A DNA stretch of 64,000 nucleotides. Origin: UBA3537 sp965657165 (lineage in GTDB: Bacteria > Bacteroidota > Bacteroidia > Flavobacteriales > Flavobacteriaceae). A program made the position numbers and the translations under genes. Under the pieces are notes generated by a model. That model was not told the DNA's origin, ran no database searches, and worked only from the letters and a program-made list of their open reading frames with translations. The stretch covers positions 1-64,000 of the forward strand of contig CBFHNG010000001.1 in assembly GCA_965657165.1 (NCBI GenBank). Reading direction: 5' to 3'. Shown here piece by piece: positions 54,375 to 64,000 of this stretch. Each line of letters begins with the position of its first letter. Position 1 is the first letter of the stretch.

Positions 54375-55883
54375 TTAAGCTTCAGCTAACATTTTTTCAC
54401 CTGCTTCAATAGCTTCTTCAATGGTTCCTTTAAGGTTGAAAGCAGCTTCTGGGAGGTGATCCAATTCACCATCCATAATCATATTGAAGCCTTTAATGGT
54501 TTCTTTAATATCGACCAACACCCCAGGGATCCCAGTAAATTGCTCTGCAACATGGAATGGTTGCGATAAGAAACGTTGTACACGACGAGCACGCCCTACA
54601 GCAAGTTTATCTTCTTCTGAAAGCTCTTCCATTCCAAGAATGGCAATAATATCTTGTAGTTCTTTGTAGCGCTGTAATAACTCTTTCACACGTTGTGCAC
54701 AATCGTAATGCTCTGCACCAAGAATATCTGCAGTCAAAATTCTAGAGGTTGAATCTAGAGGATCCACGGCTGGATAAATACCAAGCTCTGCAATTTTACG
54801 TGACAATACCGTTGTGGCATCCAAGTGCGCAAAGGTCGTTGCTGGAGCAGGATCGGTAAGGTCATCTGCAGGGACATATACCGCTTGAACTGATGTAATA
54901 GATCCTTTCTTCGTTGATGTAATACGTTCTTGCATTGCTCCCATTTCAGTGGCTAATGTTGGCTGATATCCTACCGCCGATGGCATACGACCAAGTAGTG
55001 CTGATACCTCTGAACCTGCTTGTGTAAATCGGAAAATATTGTCAACGAAGAATAATACATCTTTTCCTTGACCATCACCTGCGCCGTCACGGAAATATTC
55101 TGCAATTGTCAATCCAGAAAGTGCAACACGTGCACGCGCTCCTGGAGGCTCATTCATTTGTCCAAAAACAAAAGTGGCTTTGGATTCTTTCATAGCCGCT
55201 TTGTCTACTTTTTTAAGATCCCATCCACCGTCTTCCATAGAGTGCATAAAATCTTCTCCATATTTTATAATCCCTGATTCCAACATTTCACGAAGTAAAT
55301 CATTTCCTTCACGCGTACGCTCCCCTACACCTGCAAATACTGAAAGTCCACCATGACCTTTAGCAATATTATTAATTAACTCCTGAATCAATACAGTTTT
55401 ACCTACACCTGCACCACCAAATAGTCCAATTTTACCACCTTTGGCATAAGGTTCAATAAGATCAATAACTTTAATTCCTGTAAAAAGAACTTCAGTAGAC
55501 GTTGAAAGGTCTTCAAATTTTGGCGCTTCTCTGTGGATAGGTAATCCGTCTTTCCCAGCTTTTGGCAAGTTTCCTAGACCATCAATAGCATCTCCAATAA
55601 CATTAAAAAGACGCCCGTACACATCATCTCCGATAGGCACTTGAATCGGTGCGCCAGTAGCATTGACTTCTGTTCCACGACTTAATCCATCGGAAGAGTC
55701 CATGGCAATGGTACGTACAGAATTCTCGCCAATATGAGATTGAACTTCGAGAACGAGTGTTGAACCGTCTGGACGACTGATTTCTAAGGAATCATAAATT
55801 TTTGGAAGGTCTGCTCCAGAATCAAACTCTACATCAATAACTGGGCCTACAATTTGAGAAACTTTACCTGTAACTTTTGACAT
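54375..55883 (-). CDS. atpD: ATP synthase F1 subunit beta
   Basis: 502 residues with the catalytic P-loop GGAGVGKT at 156-163, the GERTREGNDLLREM block and ALLGRMPSAVGYQPTLATEMG. It is the catalytic subunit, far from the atpBEFHAG operon. Its transcript starts at the -7 element 55944-55951 and ends at 54030-54066. Confidence 0.97.
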   Translation of the reverse strand: MSKVTGKVSQIVGPVIDVEFDSGADLPKIYDSLEISRPDGSTLVLEVQSHIGENSVRTIAMDSSDGLSRGTEVNATGAPIQVPIGDDVYGRLFNVIGDAIDGLGNLPKAGKDGLPIHREAPKFEDLSTSTEVLFTGIKVIDLIEPYAKGGKIGLFGGAGVGKTVLIQELINNIAKGHGGLSVFAGVGERTREGNDLLREMLESGIIKYGEDFMHSMEDGGWDLKKVDKAAMKESKATFVFGQMNEPPGARARVALSGLTIAEYFRDGAGDGQGKDVLFFVDNIFRFTQAGSEVSALLGRMPSAVGYQPTLATEMGAMQERITSTKKGSITSVQAVYVPADDLTDPAPATTFAHLDATTVLSRKIAELGIYPAVDPLDSTSRILTADILGAEHYDCAQRVKELLQRYKELQDIIAILGMEELSEEDKLAVGRARRVQRFLSQPFHVAEQFTGIPGVLVDIKETIKGFNMIMDGELDHLPEAAFNLKGTIEEAIEAGEKMLAEA

Positions 55884-55943
55884 TACTTCTTTGCGTTTTA
55901 TTTTTAGCTAAAATTATATTTGAAAAACTTAGTTTTTGCGCTG

Positions 55944-55951
55944 CAAAGATA
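55944..55951 (-). promoter_or_regulatory. -7 promoter element of atpD-atpC
   Basis: Minus-strand TATCTTTG, an exact TAnnTTTG, 60 bases before the atpD ATG. Confidence 0.55.
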
Positions 55952-55963
55952 GAGAATATAATT

Positions 55964-55996
55964 AAAAAACCCAGAGCAAATGTCTGGGTTTTTTTT
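55964..55996 (-). terminator. Bidirectional-type terminator after the SGNH gene
   Basis: AAAAAACCCAGA and TCTGGGTTTTTT flank GCAAATG, forming a clean stem with U-tracts on both strands, 20 bases after the SGNH hydrolase stop. Confidence 0.85.
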
Positions 55997-56016
55997 AATT
56001 GATTTGTTATTGTTTT

Positions 56017-57522
56017 TTATTGCAATAATGGACTGTATGCCACAGGGTAATCATCTGCTTTAGCAAGGCTACCTGAAGCCACAAAATTTGACCCATAATG
56101 CATATCAATAGCATCTAAAAATGAATTGGCCATATAGGCATACCCTCTTGCAGTAAGGTGAATACCATCTAAGCTTACCAAACCACCAGTGACTAAACTC
56201 GTGTCTAGTGAATAGTCATCAAACATTATTCCTGTTGAAGAGGCTTGTGCAAGAATAGATTGCAAATCAACATAAGCAATTCCGAAACTATTTGCTGCAG
56301 CTTCAACACTAGCGTTCATGGCATCGGTTGCCGCAATGATTTCTTCTACCTCTGTTTCCGTAACTACCCATTTGTCAGCCAAAGGTACAGCTACTCCGTT
56401 AATTGATGTTGGATTATTTGGATCAGCTAGTGTTCCAATGATTGAAGCGCTTGTTAGAACCAATAAATCATTGGCAGTAGCTTGACGTAAGCTTGGTAAT
56501 CCGTATGCAGATAGATCTGTTAAATGCTCATCTACAATAACAACAGCATTTTGACCTTCGCTGAAAATAATAGTTCGTGCTGATGCTTCTTCTGCACTGA
56601 TTGCGCCTAGCCCAGCAATTTGAGCAATACCCCCATTGTAAACTGCATAAGCTTGATTTACTACTCCAGCAGTTGCATTATCAAGAGGAACTGGGTTGTG
56701 AGGCACCGATGTAAAGTATGGCAAATCTGTAACGTGAGGCGTTCCAGAAACTACACCTTTCGCACCATTAGCAGTTAATGCAGTTAAAGCACCGTTTAAA
56801 GCAGCTTCAAATGTTGAAAGCGGTGTAATAGCATCTGCCATTTGATCTGCGCCACTCGTTGCATATCCTAAAACATCGTTTCCACCAAATAAGGATAAGG
56901 TAAAGAAGCTAGGATTTTGAGCCGCAGCTAATTCAATAATAGAAGCATTAGGCGTTGATCCTGTCAAACGTGTTGCGTAAGGGTTGGCAAGGCCTGCCGC
57001 CACGTTGGCAATATTACCATAGCCATTAGCAACAAAGTGAAAACTTTTTGCGCCAGGCACCCCAAGATTATTAAAGGGGCCAGTTGGAGGATTTAACAAG
57101 TCTGTTTGAACAGTTACTGGGCCTACTACAGATTCCAGTGGTGCTGGGCCAGAACCATTAAAAACAAGTCTTGGGCCTACAATCCGTGTTCCACCAAGGG
57201 CTAAACCACCATAATTATCATCCATTGTGGGCTGTTTGAATTCTCCACCACCAACTTTAGCAAATTCCATGGACATGATATTTGGCCAAGAATTATTTTG
57301 ACTGGCCAAAAACACAGTTCCATCTGAAACACCTGCAGAAAATGAAGGCCCAACAGCAATATAATTAGAAAAGTCTAATCCAGTCCCTTCAATGGAAAGA
57401 GCAGGTAACGTTTCAGGTTCTTCTATTGAAGCTCCATTGTCTTCTAAAACATCTTCGACTTCATTACAGGAGTACAATCCAATAAGAAGAAATGAGAAAA
57501 ATAAATATTTTAAGTTTTTCAT
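56017..57522 (-). CDS. SGNH/GDSL-hydrolase lipoprotein
   Basis: 501 residues with a lipoprotein signal (GLYSC, cysteine 19). The SGNH blocks are seen as GPSFSAG (serine 60; the usual GDS aspartate is proline), GVPG (about 154-157), GGND (213-216) and DGIHLTARG (aspartate 452, histidine 455). The catalytic serine, asparagine and Asp-x-x-His are therefore kept. The protein is on the outer membrane or surface and would cleave esters. It starts 10 bases after a TonB-dependent receptor. Confidence 0.88.
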   Translation of the reverse strand: MKNLKYLFFSFLLIGLYSCNEVEDVLEDNGASIEEPETLPALSIEGTGLDFSNYIAVGPSFSAGVSDGTVFLASQNNSWPNIMSMEFAKVGGGEFKQPTMDDNYGGLALGGTRIVGPRLVFNGSGPAPLESVVGPVTVQTDLLNPPTGPFNNLGVPGAKSFHFVANGYGNIANVAAGLANPYATRLTGSTPNASIIELAAAQNPSFFTLSLFGGNDVLGYATSGADQMADAITPLSTFEAALNGALTALTANGAKGVVSGTPHVTDLPYFTSVPHNPVPLDNATAGVVNQAYAVYNGGIAQIAGLGAISAEEASARTIIFSEGQNAVVIVDEHLTDLSAYGLPSLRQATANDLLVLTSASIIGTLADPNNPTSINGVAVPLADKWVVTETEVEEIIAATDAMNASVEAAANSFGIAYVDLQSILAQASSTGIMFDDYSLDTSLVTGGLVSLDGIHLTARGYAYMANSFLDAIDMHYGSNFVASGSLAKADDYPVAYSPLLQ

Positions 57523-57532
57523 TGTATTAATT

Positions 57533-60352
57533 TTATAAGTTATTAATTGTCCATCCTACATAGTACATAGACCCAATGAATCCTGTACCAAAAGCAGTAA
57601 AGTACTCATCACCTAATAGGTTTGTTGCTCCTGCTTTGAATGTAGATTTAAAGCTAGGTACTTTTAAACTCACTTGAGCATCTAGAACATGGTATTCTGG
57701 TACGATACCATTTCCAAACGTCGCTTCCCAGTAATAGTCGTCGCTGTAACGGTATGCTATGTTGAAGCCGACATTTTCAAATACTTCTGTATTTCCAAAA
57801 GAAGCTTTAAACTTATGCTCTGGTGTGTTGAAGTTAGTTGTAAAATCTGGATAGGTATCACGGTCAAAATCTAACTTTGCGTAAGTATAACTACCACCTA
57901 AGTCATAATTTCCAAAAACTTTAGTTGACACCCCTAAAGATGCTCCATATGATTTAACTGGTGTTTTGGAATTGGTATAGGTGCTATAAGCTTGATAATC
58001 ACCACTAGCAATTGCTAACTGAGAAAGAGTTAGTCCATTAAGAGCTACAGTGTTATCAGAAACATCTCCGTAAAAAGGAGCCAAAACAACTTCTTGAGAA
58101 ATAAAGTCTTCATAGGTGTTGTGGTAGGCACTAAAATCGATGATAGTTTTTCCAAATTTACCACGGTACCCCACTTCAATAGACGTTACTTGCTCAGGTT
58201 TTACCACACTTGGGTTTCCTATTTGTAACGCATTAGGATTGCCAGTTGCCCCAAAGGCTTCTACTGATGATAAGGTATATGAGTTATTATACGCTGCAGC
58301 ACCGGTTTGTGTGATTGATGTGCCCTGTCCAAGCAATTGACCCGTTGGAGAAACATTATAATCTCTAGTCCAACGGTCTAGGTTTGATGGTGCAGAACCT
58401 ACCAAAATAGCACGCCCAGCATCTAACCCAATAAATAAATCTTGAGTGGTTGGGTTTCTAAAACCAGTCTGAACAGATGCTCTAATGTTATGGTCTTTAT
58501 TAACTGTTAAACCAGCAGAAAGACGTGGCGAAAAGAAACTATCAAAAAATTCAGATTTGTCATAACGAACAGACCCTGTTAATTTTAATTCCATACTTGA
58601 AGAAAGGTCTAATTCTTTTTGAACTTGTGTATACACACCATATTCTGAGTAGTCAATAGTGCCATCTCCTATCGGGTCTGTATAAATGGTCCCTTGTGAA
58701 TTTAAACTGTATTGTCTAGCAGACCCTCCCACTTGAATGTCAGCAAAATCTATAAGATGACTAAAGTTATAGTTAAAATCTCCATGATAATATTTTGAAG
58801 CATCTTGGAATTTAGATCCAGTACTTAAATCGGGATCATTTACACTTCTATTAAATGCAGCTTCATATTCTGGAGTTCCAGGCATAAAACGTTCAATATT
58901 GTCTTCTTCTCCAGCAGGATCAAATACTTCATCCGCAACGTCTCTAGAATAATTATGAATTTCTTGTTGACTTAAACCTTGAGGGTTTCCTGCAAGAGCT
59001 ATACCAGCAAAGGCTCCAATATAATCTTGAAACCATTTGGTGTCACTTTTCCATGCTCTGTTGATGTTTATTCCTGTAAATACCATGTCATAAGAGTCTC
59101 CTGCAGAATCAGCTACAACATACCCACGCAGGAAGAAGTTGTCGTTGCGCACTTCTAATTTATGCTGTTGCTGAAAGAAGTTTTTGATGTTGTAACGGTT
59201 GGTGCCTTGGTAAATGGTATTCCCAGTTCCTACTTTTCCAACGTACGAAATTTCAAAATCATTTTCAAATGGGCGGTAGTATAGTCCCCAATCGGCTTTA
59301 ATGCTTTCTGCATTATAGTTGGTTAGGTCTCTTTCATTGTACCCTGTTCGACTAACTACAACATCTGGAATTACCCCAAGACCAGAAGCGGAGCGAATAT
59401 TTGTAGAAACTTCATCTCCGTAGACGTTTATACCATTGTAACCTGGGTTTGTGACACGAGTGCCTCCAATCATATCACTATCGACTTCGCTAGTCGCAGC
59501 CCAATCCGTTCCTTTTAAGTAACCAAAGTTAACTTTAGCAGCAAATTTTTCACTAAACTTATGCGCCATTCTAATACCAAGGTCTGTGTAGGCATTGTCA
59601 CCAGCAGCTTCTTGAGAAGTCATACCACGCTTTAAGCTGATACTAATACCTTCGTGATCAAAAGGATTTTTACTACGCATAAATAAAATACCATTAAAGG
59701 CATTTGCACCATATAGAGCAGAAGATGCACCAGGAAGTAATTCTACACTTTGTACATCCGGCTCAATCATCCCAACTAAGTTTCCAATGGGGAAGTTTAG
59801 TGCAGGTGTAGAGTTATCCATACCATCAACTAATTGCATAAAACGCGTGTTTGCAAATGTGGCAAAACCTCTTGTGTTAATGGATTGAAACGTTAAACTG
59901 TTCGTGTTTACATCAACACCTTTTAAGTTTTCAAGCCCTCCATAGAAGTCAGCTGATGCTGTATTTTTAATTTCTTTTATCCCAAAACGCTCCACGGTAA
60001 CTGGAGATTCAAAAATTCGCTCTGGAGTTCTTGATGCAGAAATAACAACCTCGTCCAACACACTTCCTTCTTTTAAGGCAACGGTAATGTCTTGGTTATT
60101 TTCTGTAATTTCTTGTGTTGAAGTTTCAAAACCGACACTACTTACTTGAACTGTAAAAGGTGGGTTTTGACTTACTGTAAGCGTAAATTTTCCATCAAAA
60201 TCTGAAATGGCTCCAGATGATGTGCCTACGACAATAACATTTGCTCCAGGCAGAGGCAAGCCACTCTCGTCATTGACAGTTCCTGTTACGGTTGTCTGAG
60301 CAAAAGATAGCACACTAAACAGTAATGTAAAAATTTTTAAAAATGTTTTCAT
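57533..60352 (-). CDS. TonB-dependent receptor with carboxypeptidase-like N-terminal domain
   Basis: 939 residues: signal peptide (ending SFAQ), a CarboxypepD_reg-like domain (about 20-105, VTGTVNDESGLPLPGANVIV), plug domain (about 110-240 with INTRGFA) and a C-terminal 22-strand barrel ending YYVGWTINNL. No SusD-like gene is adjacent, so this is not a standard glycan-utilisation pair. Forms an operon with the SGNH hydrolase lipoprotein, which may act on the same ester substrate. Confidence 0.93.
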   Translation of the reverse strand: MKTFLKIFTLLFSVLSFAQTTVTGTVNDESGLPLPGANVIVVGTSSGAISDFDGKFTLTVSQNPPFTVQVSSVGFETSTQEITENNQDITVALKEGSVLDEVVISASRTPERIFESPVTVERFGIKEIKNTASADFYGGLENLKGVDVNTNSLTFQSINTRGFATFANTRFMQLVDGMDNSTPALNFPIGNLVGMIEPDVQSVELLPGASSALYGANAFNGILFMRSKNPFDHEGISISLKRGMTSQEAAGDNAYTDLGIRMAHKFSEKFAAKVNFGYLKGTDWAATSEVDSDMIGGTRVTNPGYNGINVYGDEVSTNIRSASGLGVIPDVVVSRTGYNERDLTNYNAESIKADWGLYYRPFENDFEISYVGKVGTGNTIYQGTNRYNIKNFFQQQHKLEVRNDNFFLRGYVVADSAGDSYDMVFTGININRAWKSDTKWFQDYIGAFAGIALAGNPQGLSQQEIHNYSRDVADEVFDPAGEEDNIERFMPGTPEYEAAFNRSVNDPDLSTGSKFQDASKYYHGDFNYNFSHLIDFADIQVGGSARQYSLNSQGTIYTDPIGDGTIDYSEYGVYTQVQKELDLSSSMELKLTGSVRYDKSEFFDSFFSPRLSAGLTVNKDHNIRASVQTGFRNPTTQDLFIGLDAGRAILVGSAPSNLDRWTRDYNVSPTGQLLGQGTSITQTGAAAYNNSYTLSSVEAFGATGNPNALQIGNPSVVKPEQVTSIEVGYRGKFGKTIIDFSAYHNTYEDFISQEVVLAPFYGDVSDNTVALNGLTLSQLAIASGDYQAYSTYTNSKTPVKSYGASLGVSTKVFGNYDLGGSYTYAKLDFDRDTYPDFTTNFNTPEHKFKASFGNTEVFENVGFNIAYRYSDDYYWEATFGNGIVPEYHVLDAQVSLKVPSFKSTFKAGATNLLGDEYFTAFGTGFIGSMYYVGWTINNL

Positions 60353-60536
60353 TTGTGATAATTTTTGGTTTGCTGTGTTTTTTGTTTACTAAATAATTAA
60401 TAAATATATACAATAAATTTAACATTTTCTCAATTTAAGCATAAATAAACACTAATAATAACATTAATTATTACTATTGTATACAATTTTTTCCGATTTA
60501 GTAATTTGATATTGAGATCCTTGGCGTAGTTTTTGA

Positions 60537-62384
60537 CTACTCCACGGTAACAGATTTTGCTAAATTTCTGGGTTGATCAACATTTTTGTTTAATAAAACT
60601 GCAATGTAATAAGACAGTAGTTGCAATGGTATAGTTGTTAGAAGTGGTGATAACAGCTCCGAAGTTTCAGGAATTTCGATAACATGGTCGGCTATGGCTT
60701 TTACTTCTTTATCGCCTTTCGTTACAATCCCAATAATCTTTCCTTTTCTAGATTTAATTTCTTGAATGTTACTTACAATTTTTTCGTAATATCCATATTT
60801 TGTGGCAATCACTACGATTGGCATATTTTCATCGATGAGTGCAATTGGCCCATGTTTCATTTCTGCGGCAGGATAACCCTCTGCATGGATGTATGAGATT
60901 TCTTTGAGTTTTAGAGCACCTTCTAAAGCCACTGGAAAATTGAATCCTCTCCCCAAGTATAAAAAGTTTGACACATCTTTGTAAATATATGCAATTTGTT
61001 TACTTAATGCATCAGATTTTAAAACCTCTTCAACTTTTTCTGGAATTGTTTCGAGTTCTATTAAATAGCGTTTGAAATCAGAGTTTGACATTGAACCTTT
61101 TGCTTTTGCAAGTCTTAAGGCAATTAGCGAAAGCAGAGTAATTTGAGTGGTGAATGCTTTGGTAGATGCTACTCCAATTTCTGGGCCAGCATGAGTATAA
61201 GCTCCTGCATCAGTTTCTCTTGAAATTGAGGACCCTACCACATTACAAATTCCAAAAACAAATGCGCCTTTTTCTTTTGCTAATTTTATGGCCGCGAGAG
61301 TGTCTGCTGTTTCTCCAGATTGAGAAATAGCAATAACAATATCTTTGTTGGAAATCACAGGATTTCTGTATCGAAATTCTGAAGCATATTCAACTTCAAC
61401 GGGGATACGTACCAAATCCTCAAAAACATATTCTGCGACCAATCCTGCATGCCAAGAAGTTCCACAGGCAACAATCGTTATTTTTTGAGCATTGAGGAAT
61501 TTTTCTAAATTGTCCTCAACACCAGCCATTTTGACAATTCCTTTATTGACATTCAACCGCCCTCTGTAGGTGTCTTTTATTGCACTAGGTTGTTCAAAAA
61601 TTTCTTTAAGCATAAAATGCTCATATCCTCCCTTTTCTATTTGTTCAATATTTAGTTTTAGGGTCTGAACATATGGATCAACAAGTTTGTCATCCTTTAT
61701 TTTTCGAATTTTAGTGTCTTTATGTATACGAATAACAGCCATTTCTTCGTCTTCCAAATAAATAGCATTGTTTGTATATTCAATAAATGGTGAAGCGTCA
61801 CTAGCAATAAAAAATTCTCCATCACCTACACCAACAGCTAGCGGACTCCCTAGTCGTGCGGCTATAATTTCGTTTGGTTTTTTAACATCAAAAACAGCAA
61901 TAGCATAGGCGCCAACAACCTGATTTAGAGCTATTTGAACTGCTTTCCCAAGTTTGTAATTGCCATTCTTTTGAACATCTTCAATAAGATTGACTAAGAC
62001 TTCAGTATCAGTATCCGATTGAAATGTGTACCCTCTATTTGTAAGCTCTTTTTTTATGGACGCATAATTTTCAATAATTCCATTGTGTATAATAACGAGA
62101 TCCCCTGAATTTGAATAATGTGGGTGTGAGTTAATATCATTTGGCACACCGTGTGTTGCCCAACGCGTGTGTCCAATACCAATATGCCCAACAGTGTTGT
62201 GGTCAGAATTTATTTTATCTTGAAGGTCACTTACTTTCCCTTTGGTTTTTGTTATGTTGATGTCTTTTCCATCAAAAAGTGCTATCCCAGCGCTATCATA
62301 ACCTCTATACTCTAGCCGCTGAAGACCCTTTATGATAATAGAGTGGGCATCTCTGTGACCAATATATCCTACAATTCCACACAT
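60537..62384 (-). CDS. glmS: Glutamine-fructose-6-phosphate aminotransferase (isomerising)
   Basis: 615 residues: N-terminal glutaminase with nucleophile C2 (MCGIVGYIGHRDAHS), two SIS isomerase domains (SQSGETADTLAAI and YLGRGFNFPVALEGALKLKEISY) and the terminal NLAKSVTVE. It starts the amino-sugar route to peptidoglycan and LPS. No ribozyme can be recognised: the gene begins only 5 bases after the DUF4270 stop. Confidence 0.97.
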   Translation of the reverse strand: MCGIVGYIGHRDAHSIIIKGLQRLEYRGYDSAGIALFDGKDINITKTKGKVSDLQDKINSDHNTVGHIGIGHTRWATHGVPNDINSHPHYSNSGDLVIIHNGIIENYASIKKELTNRGYTFQSDTDTEVLVNLIEDVQKNGNYKLGKAVQIALNQVVGAYAIAVFDVKKPNEIIAARLGSPLAVGVGDGEFFIASDASPFIEYTNNAIYLEDEEMAVIRIHKDTKIRKIKDDKLVDPYVQTLKLNIEQIEKGGYEHFMLKEIFEQPSAIKDTYRGRLNVNKGIVKMAGVEDNLEKFLNAQKITIVACGTSWHAGLVAEYVFEDLVRIPVEVEYASEFRYRNPVISNKDIVIAISQSGETADTLAAIKLAKEKGAFVFGICNVVGSSISRETDAGAYTHAGPEIGVASTKAFTTQITLLSLIALRLAKAKGSMSNSDFKRYLIELETIPEKVEEVLKSDALSKQIAYIYKDVSNFLYLGRGFNFPVALEGALKLKEISYIHAEGYPAAEMKHGPIALIDENMPIVVIATKYGYYEKIVSNIQEIKSRKGKIIGIVTKGDKEVKAIADHVIEIPETSELLSPLLTTIPLQLLSYYIAVLLNKNVDQPRNLAKSVTVE

Positions 62385-62389
62385 GTGTT

Positions 62390-64000
62390 TTAGTTGGTTG
62401 GTTCGGTGTAATACACCTTAAGTTTTACTTTTTTATGTTCATCACTAGAGTTACTACCATGCACTACAACACTCTTTGGAGAAAGAATATTCCCTGAAGG
62501 GATGCCCTTTACATCTTGATCATATTGCTGAAGTTTTTTCATATCAACAGCACCAACATTGGAGGATACCAAAAGCCCTAGCTTTACATTTGTAGAATCA
62601 TTAGTTATAATGTTATTAAGGTGGCCTGTAAGACGAACTTTATATTTTTTATGCTCTGTGCCTTGATCGTCAGTTTCTGTACTAACAGGAACAAGATGTG
62701 TGTATTTTGAGTCAGATGTTGCCGTGTTAACCGTATTGTCTAAATAATAATCTACAAGAGGAACATTATTATTCAAATCATATATAAAAATACGATTTGG
62801 ATGGTCTGCATCTGTACCTGTGATGGATTCATCAATGTAAAATTCTAAATAAGCTTCATTGATTAATCTTTTTATTGTGGTCTCCTCACCATCATTTTCT
62901 TTAAAGTCTGTGATAAAATCATCAAAATCGTTCCCCGCTTCATCTTCTGAAAAAAGTTCTACAATAGCCATAGATCCTTCGCCGCCTTTAAGGTAAATAT
63001 GCTCATCGCCGTCTTGTTCATTGGCGTTTGCAATAGATTGAAGTATGTTAGCATCAAAGTTGTTTTCATAAATACTAATTCGGTTGCCATTAAATCCCAT
63101 ATCGTAGGTGCTATTTCTGGTAGTTACTCCACCATCAGACCCAGTGTTGTCGTATTTATAATGTAATTTTAAATGTGCATTGGTAGACGCAAAATCTAAC
63201 TGAATTAAGTTGCCATTATTTGGATCTATAGCCTCAACTTTGAAGTATAACCCTCGAAAGTGATTGTAAAAATTATTACTGTTTGATAGCTCATCGCTAT
63301 CTTCCTTTTCAAGAATTAATTCTTCCCAAAAATTGTTAGGCAAAGAAACTATTTCATCTAATCGTATACGAAGGCTTGGGACTAATGTTGCTGAAGTTTC
63401 CATTTCTCCCTCATCATTTTCTTCTGTTAGTACAATTTCTTCGTTACTTGGAAAGAAATCAGACGTAGTATATAGCAGTTCACCCTCTAAATCTGAAGCA
63501 TTGAGTTGTTCAGTACTAGAAAGACTACCGTCCGAAAAATAGCGTTGACTTTCGTCTAAGTCGCTATTGGGATCAAAATCACGTAATAGAAAATTATTTT
63601 TAAAAACAGATAGCTTTATAGGATGCTCACCATAAAGCGAATCAATAGTATATACATCATCTTTTTTCTTAACAGCGTAAGGAATTGTTAAAACAACAGA
63701 GTCTAAAACAGGATTATCGCCAAAGCTTACATTATAATTTTTTGGTGTAAGTTGTGCTAGAAAATGAACAGACGTTGATCCAAATACAGGGTCATTGTAA
63801 TATCCTAAAAAGTTTTTTGGGAGGCCATTAGATTGAAATGGCGTAATACGTTTGTTGTATGTTTTTGCAGGATAAGCTTGGTATTTTATTTCGATATTGG
63901 GGTCGCCAACAATTCCAGATCCTATCTCAGAAAACTCTTTTTCGCAAGCAAAGAATAGAACTATAACCAACCCTAGGGTAAATAATTTTGATAAATTATG
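62390..64000 (-). CDS. DUF4270 family lipoprotein (5' end outside the window)
   Basis: At least 536 residues; the frame is open to the window edge. Within it, the lipoprotein motif is in LVIVLFFAC, with the preceding sequence HNLSKLFTLG reaching the edge, so the true start lies just beyond 64000. The mature part is beta-rich, ends in a polar region, and follows the DUF4270 pattern (CEKEFSEIGSGIVGDPNIE). Function unknown; it is transcribed into glmS. Confidence 0.8.
   Translation of the reverse strand, partial: HNLSKLFTLGLVIVLFFACEKEFSEIGSGIVGDPNIEIKYQAYPAKTYNKRITPFQSNGLPKNFLGYYNDPVFGSTSVHFLAQLTPKNYNVSFGDNPVLDSVVLTIPYAVKKKDDVYTIDSLYGEHPIKLSVFKNNFLLRDFDPNSDLDESQRYFSDGSLSSTEQLNASDLEGELLYTTSDFFPSNEEIVLTEENDEGEMETSATLVPSLRIRLDEIVSLPNNFWEELILEKEDSDELSNSNNFYNHFRGLYFKVEAIDPNNGNLIQLDFASTNAHLKLHYKYDNTGSDGGVTTRNSTYDMGFNGNRISIYENNFDANILQSIANANEQDGDEHIYLKGGEGSMAIVELFSEDEAGNDFDDFITDFKENDGEETTIKRLINEAYLEFYIDESITGTDADHPNRIFIYDLNNNVPLVDYYLDNTVNTATSDSKYTHLVPVSTETDDQGTEHKKYKVRLTGHLNNIITNDSTNVKLGLLVSSNVGAVDMKKLQQYDQDVKGIPSGNILSPKSVVVHGSNSSDEHKKVKLKVYYTEPTN

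Noticed and set aside
60353..60536. Riboswitch or glmS ribozyme in the spacer beside glmS
   Set aside because: The spacer is downstream of glmS, not upstream; the start of glmS is 5 bases from the DUF4270 stop and no ribozyme core is visible.

Overview
The window is chromosomal DNA from a member of the Bacteroidota, most likely a marine or aquatic Flavobacteriaceae. The evidence is the AT-rich sequence, the repeated Bacteroidota -7 promoter element TAnnTTTG, the split F-type ATP synthase locus (a/c/b/delta/alpha/gamma in one place, beta/epsilon in another), two type IX secretion/gliding lipoproteins (SprE/PorW-like and GldH), a fused HemC-HemD, and lineage families such as DUF4254, DUF4292 and DUF4270. 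I found no rRNA, tRNA, CRISPR array, insertion sequence or prophage.

Layout. 1-5.5 kb: DUF4254 + GT9 glycosyltransferase, a PaaE-type reductase and SprE. 5.5-11.7 kb: bactofilin, AtpZ and the ATP synthase operon atpB-E-F-H-A-G, with a strong hairpin between atpE and atpF. 11.7-18.1 kb: barrel/lipoprotein pair, flippase, dut, TPR protein, DUF4292 lipoprotein and an EnvC-like degenerate M23 protein. 18.1-26 kb: thioesterase, two unlisted tandem micro-ORFs for two-helix membrane proteins, HU-SPOR protein, dprA, trpS, plsC, recA, trhO. 25.5-30.9 kb: ricT-gldH-PBP1A and a CoA-transferase pair. 30.9-33.3 kb: tandem-ATPase ABC protein and a DEDD exonuclease.

33.4-41.4 kb is the accessory stretch: a DUF262/HNH (GmrSD-like) gene, a serine hydrolase, and a two-gene operon coding for a methyltransferase-like partner plus a 1313-residue GIY-YIG / SF2 helicase / N6-methyltransferase / target-recognition fusion. 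It is the best candidate for an under-described restriction or anti-phage system.

41.7-51.7 kb is a near-complete aerobic haem pathway: hemA, hemCD, hemE, hemF and hemB on the minus strand; an AraC regulator, hemH, a MATE transporter and hemJ diverging on the plus strand. A decayed four-helix-bundle (23S intervening-sequence protein) gene lies between hemF and hemB. 51.8-54 kb: orphan histidine kinase and enoyl-CoA hydratase. 54-56 kb: atpD-atpC. 56-60.4 kb: TonB-dependent receptor with an SGNH-hydrolase lipoprotein. 60.5-64 kb: glmS and a DUF4270 lipoprotein cut by the window edge.

Most of the window is ordinary core genome for energy, haem, envelope and DNA maintenance. The novelty is concentrated in the 33.4-41.4 kb island, the micro-ORF pair at 18.65-18.98 kb and the pseudogene at 42.7-42.9 kb.
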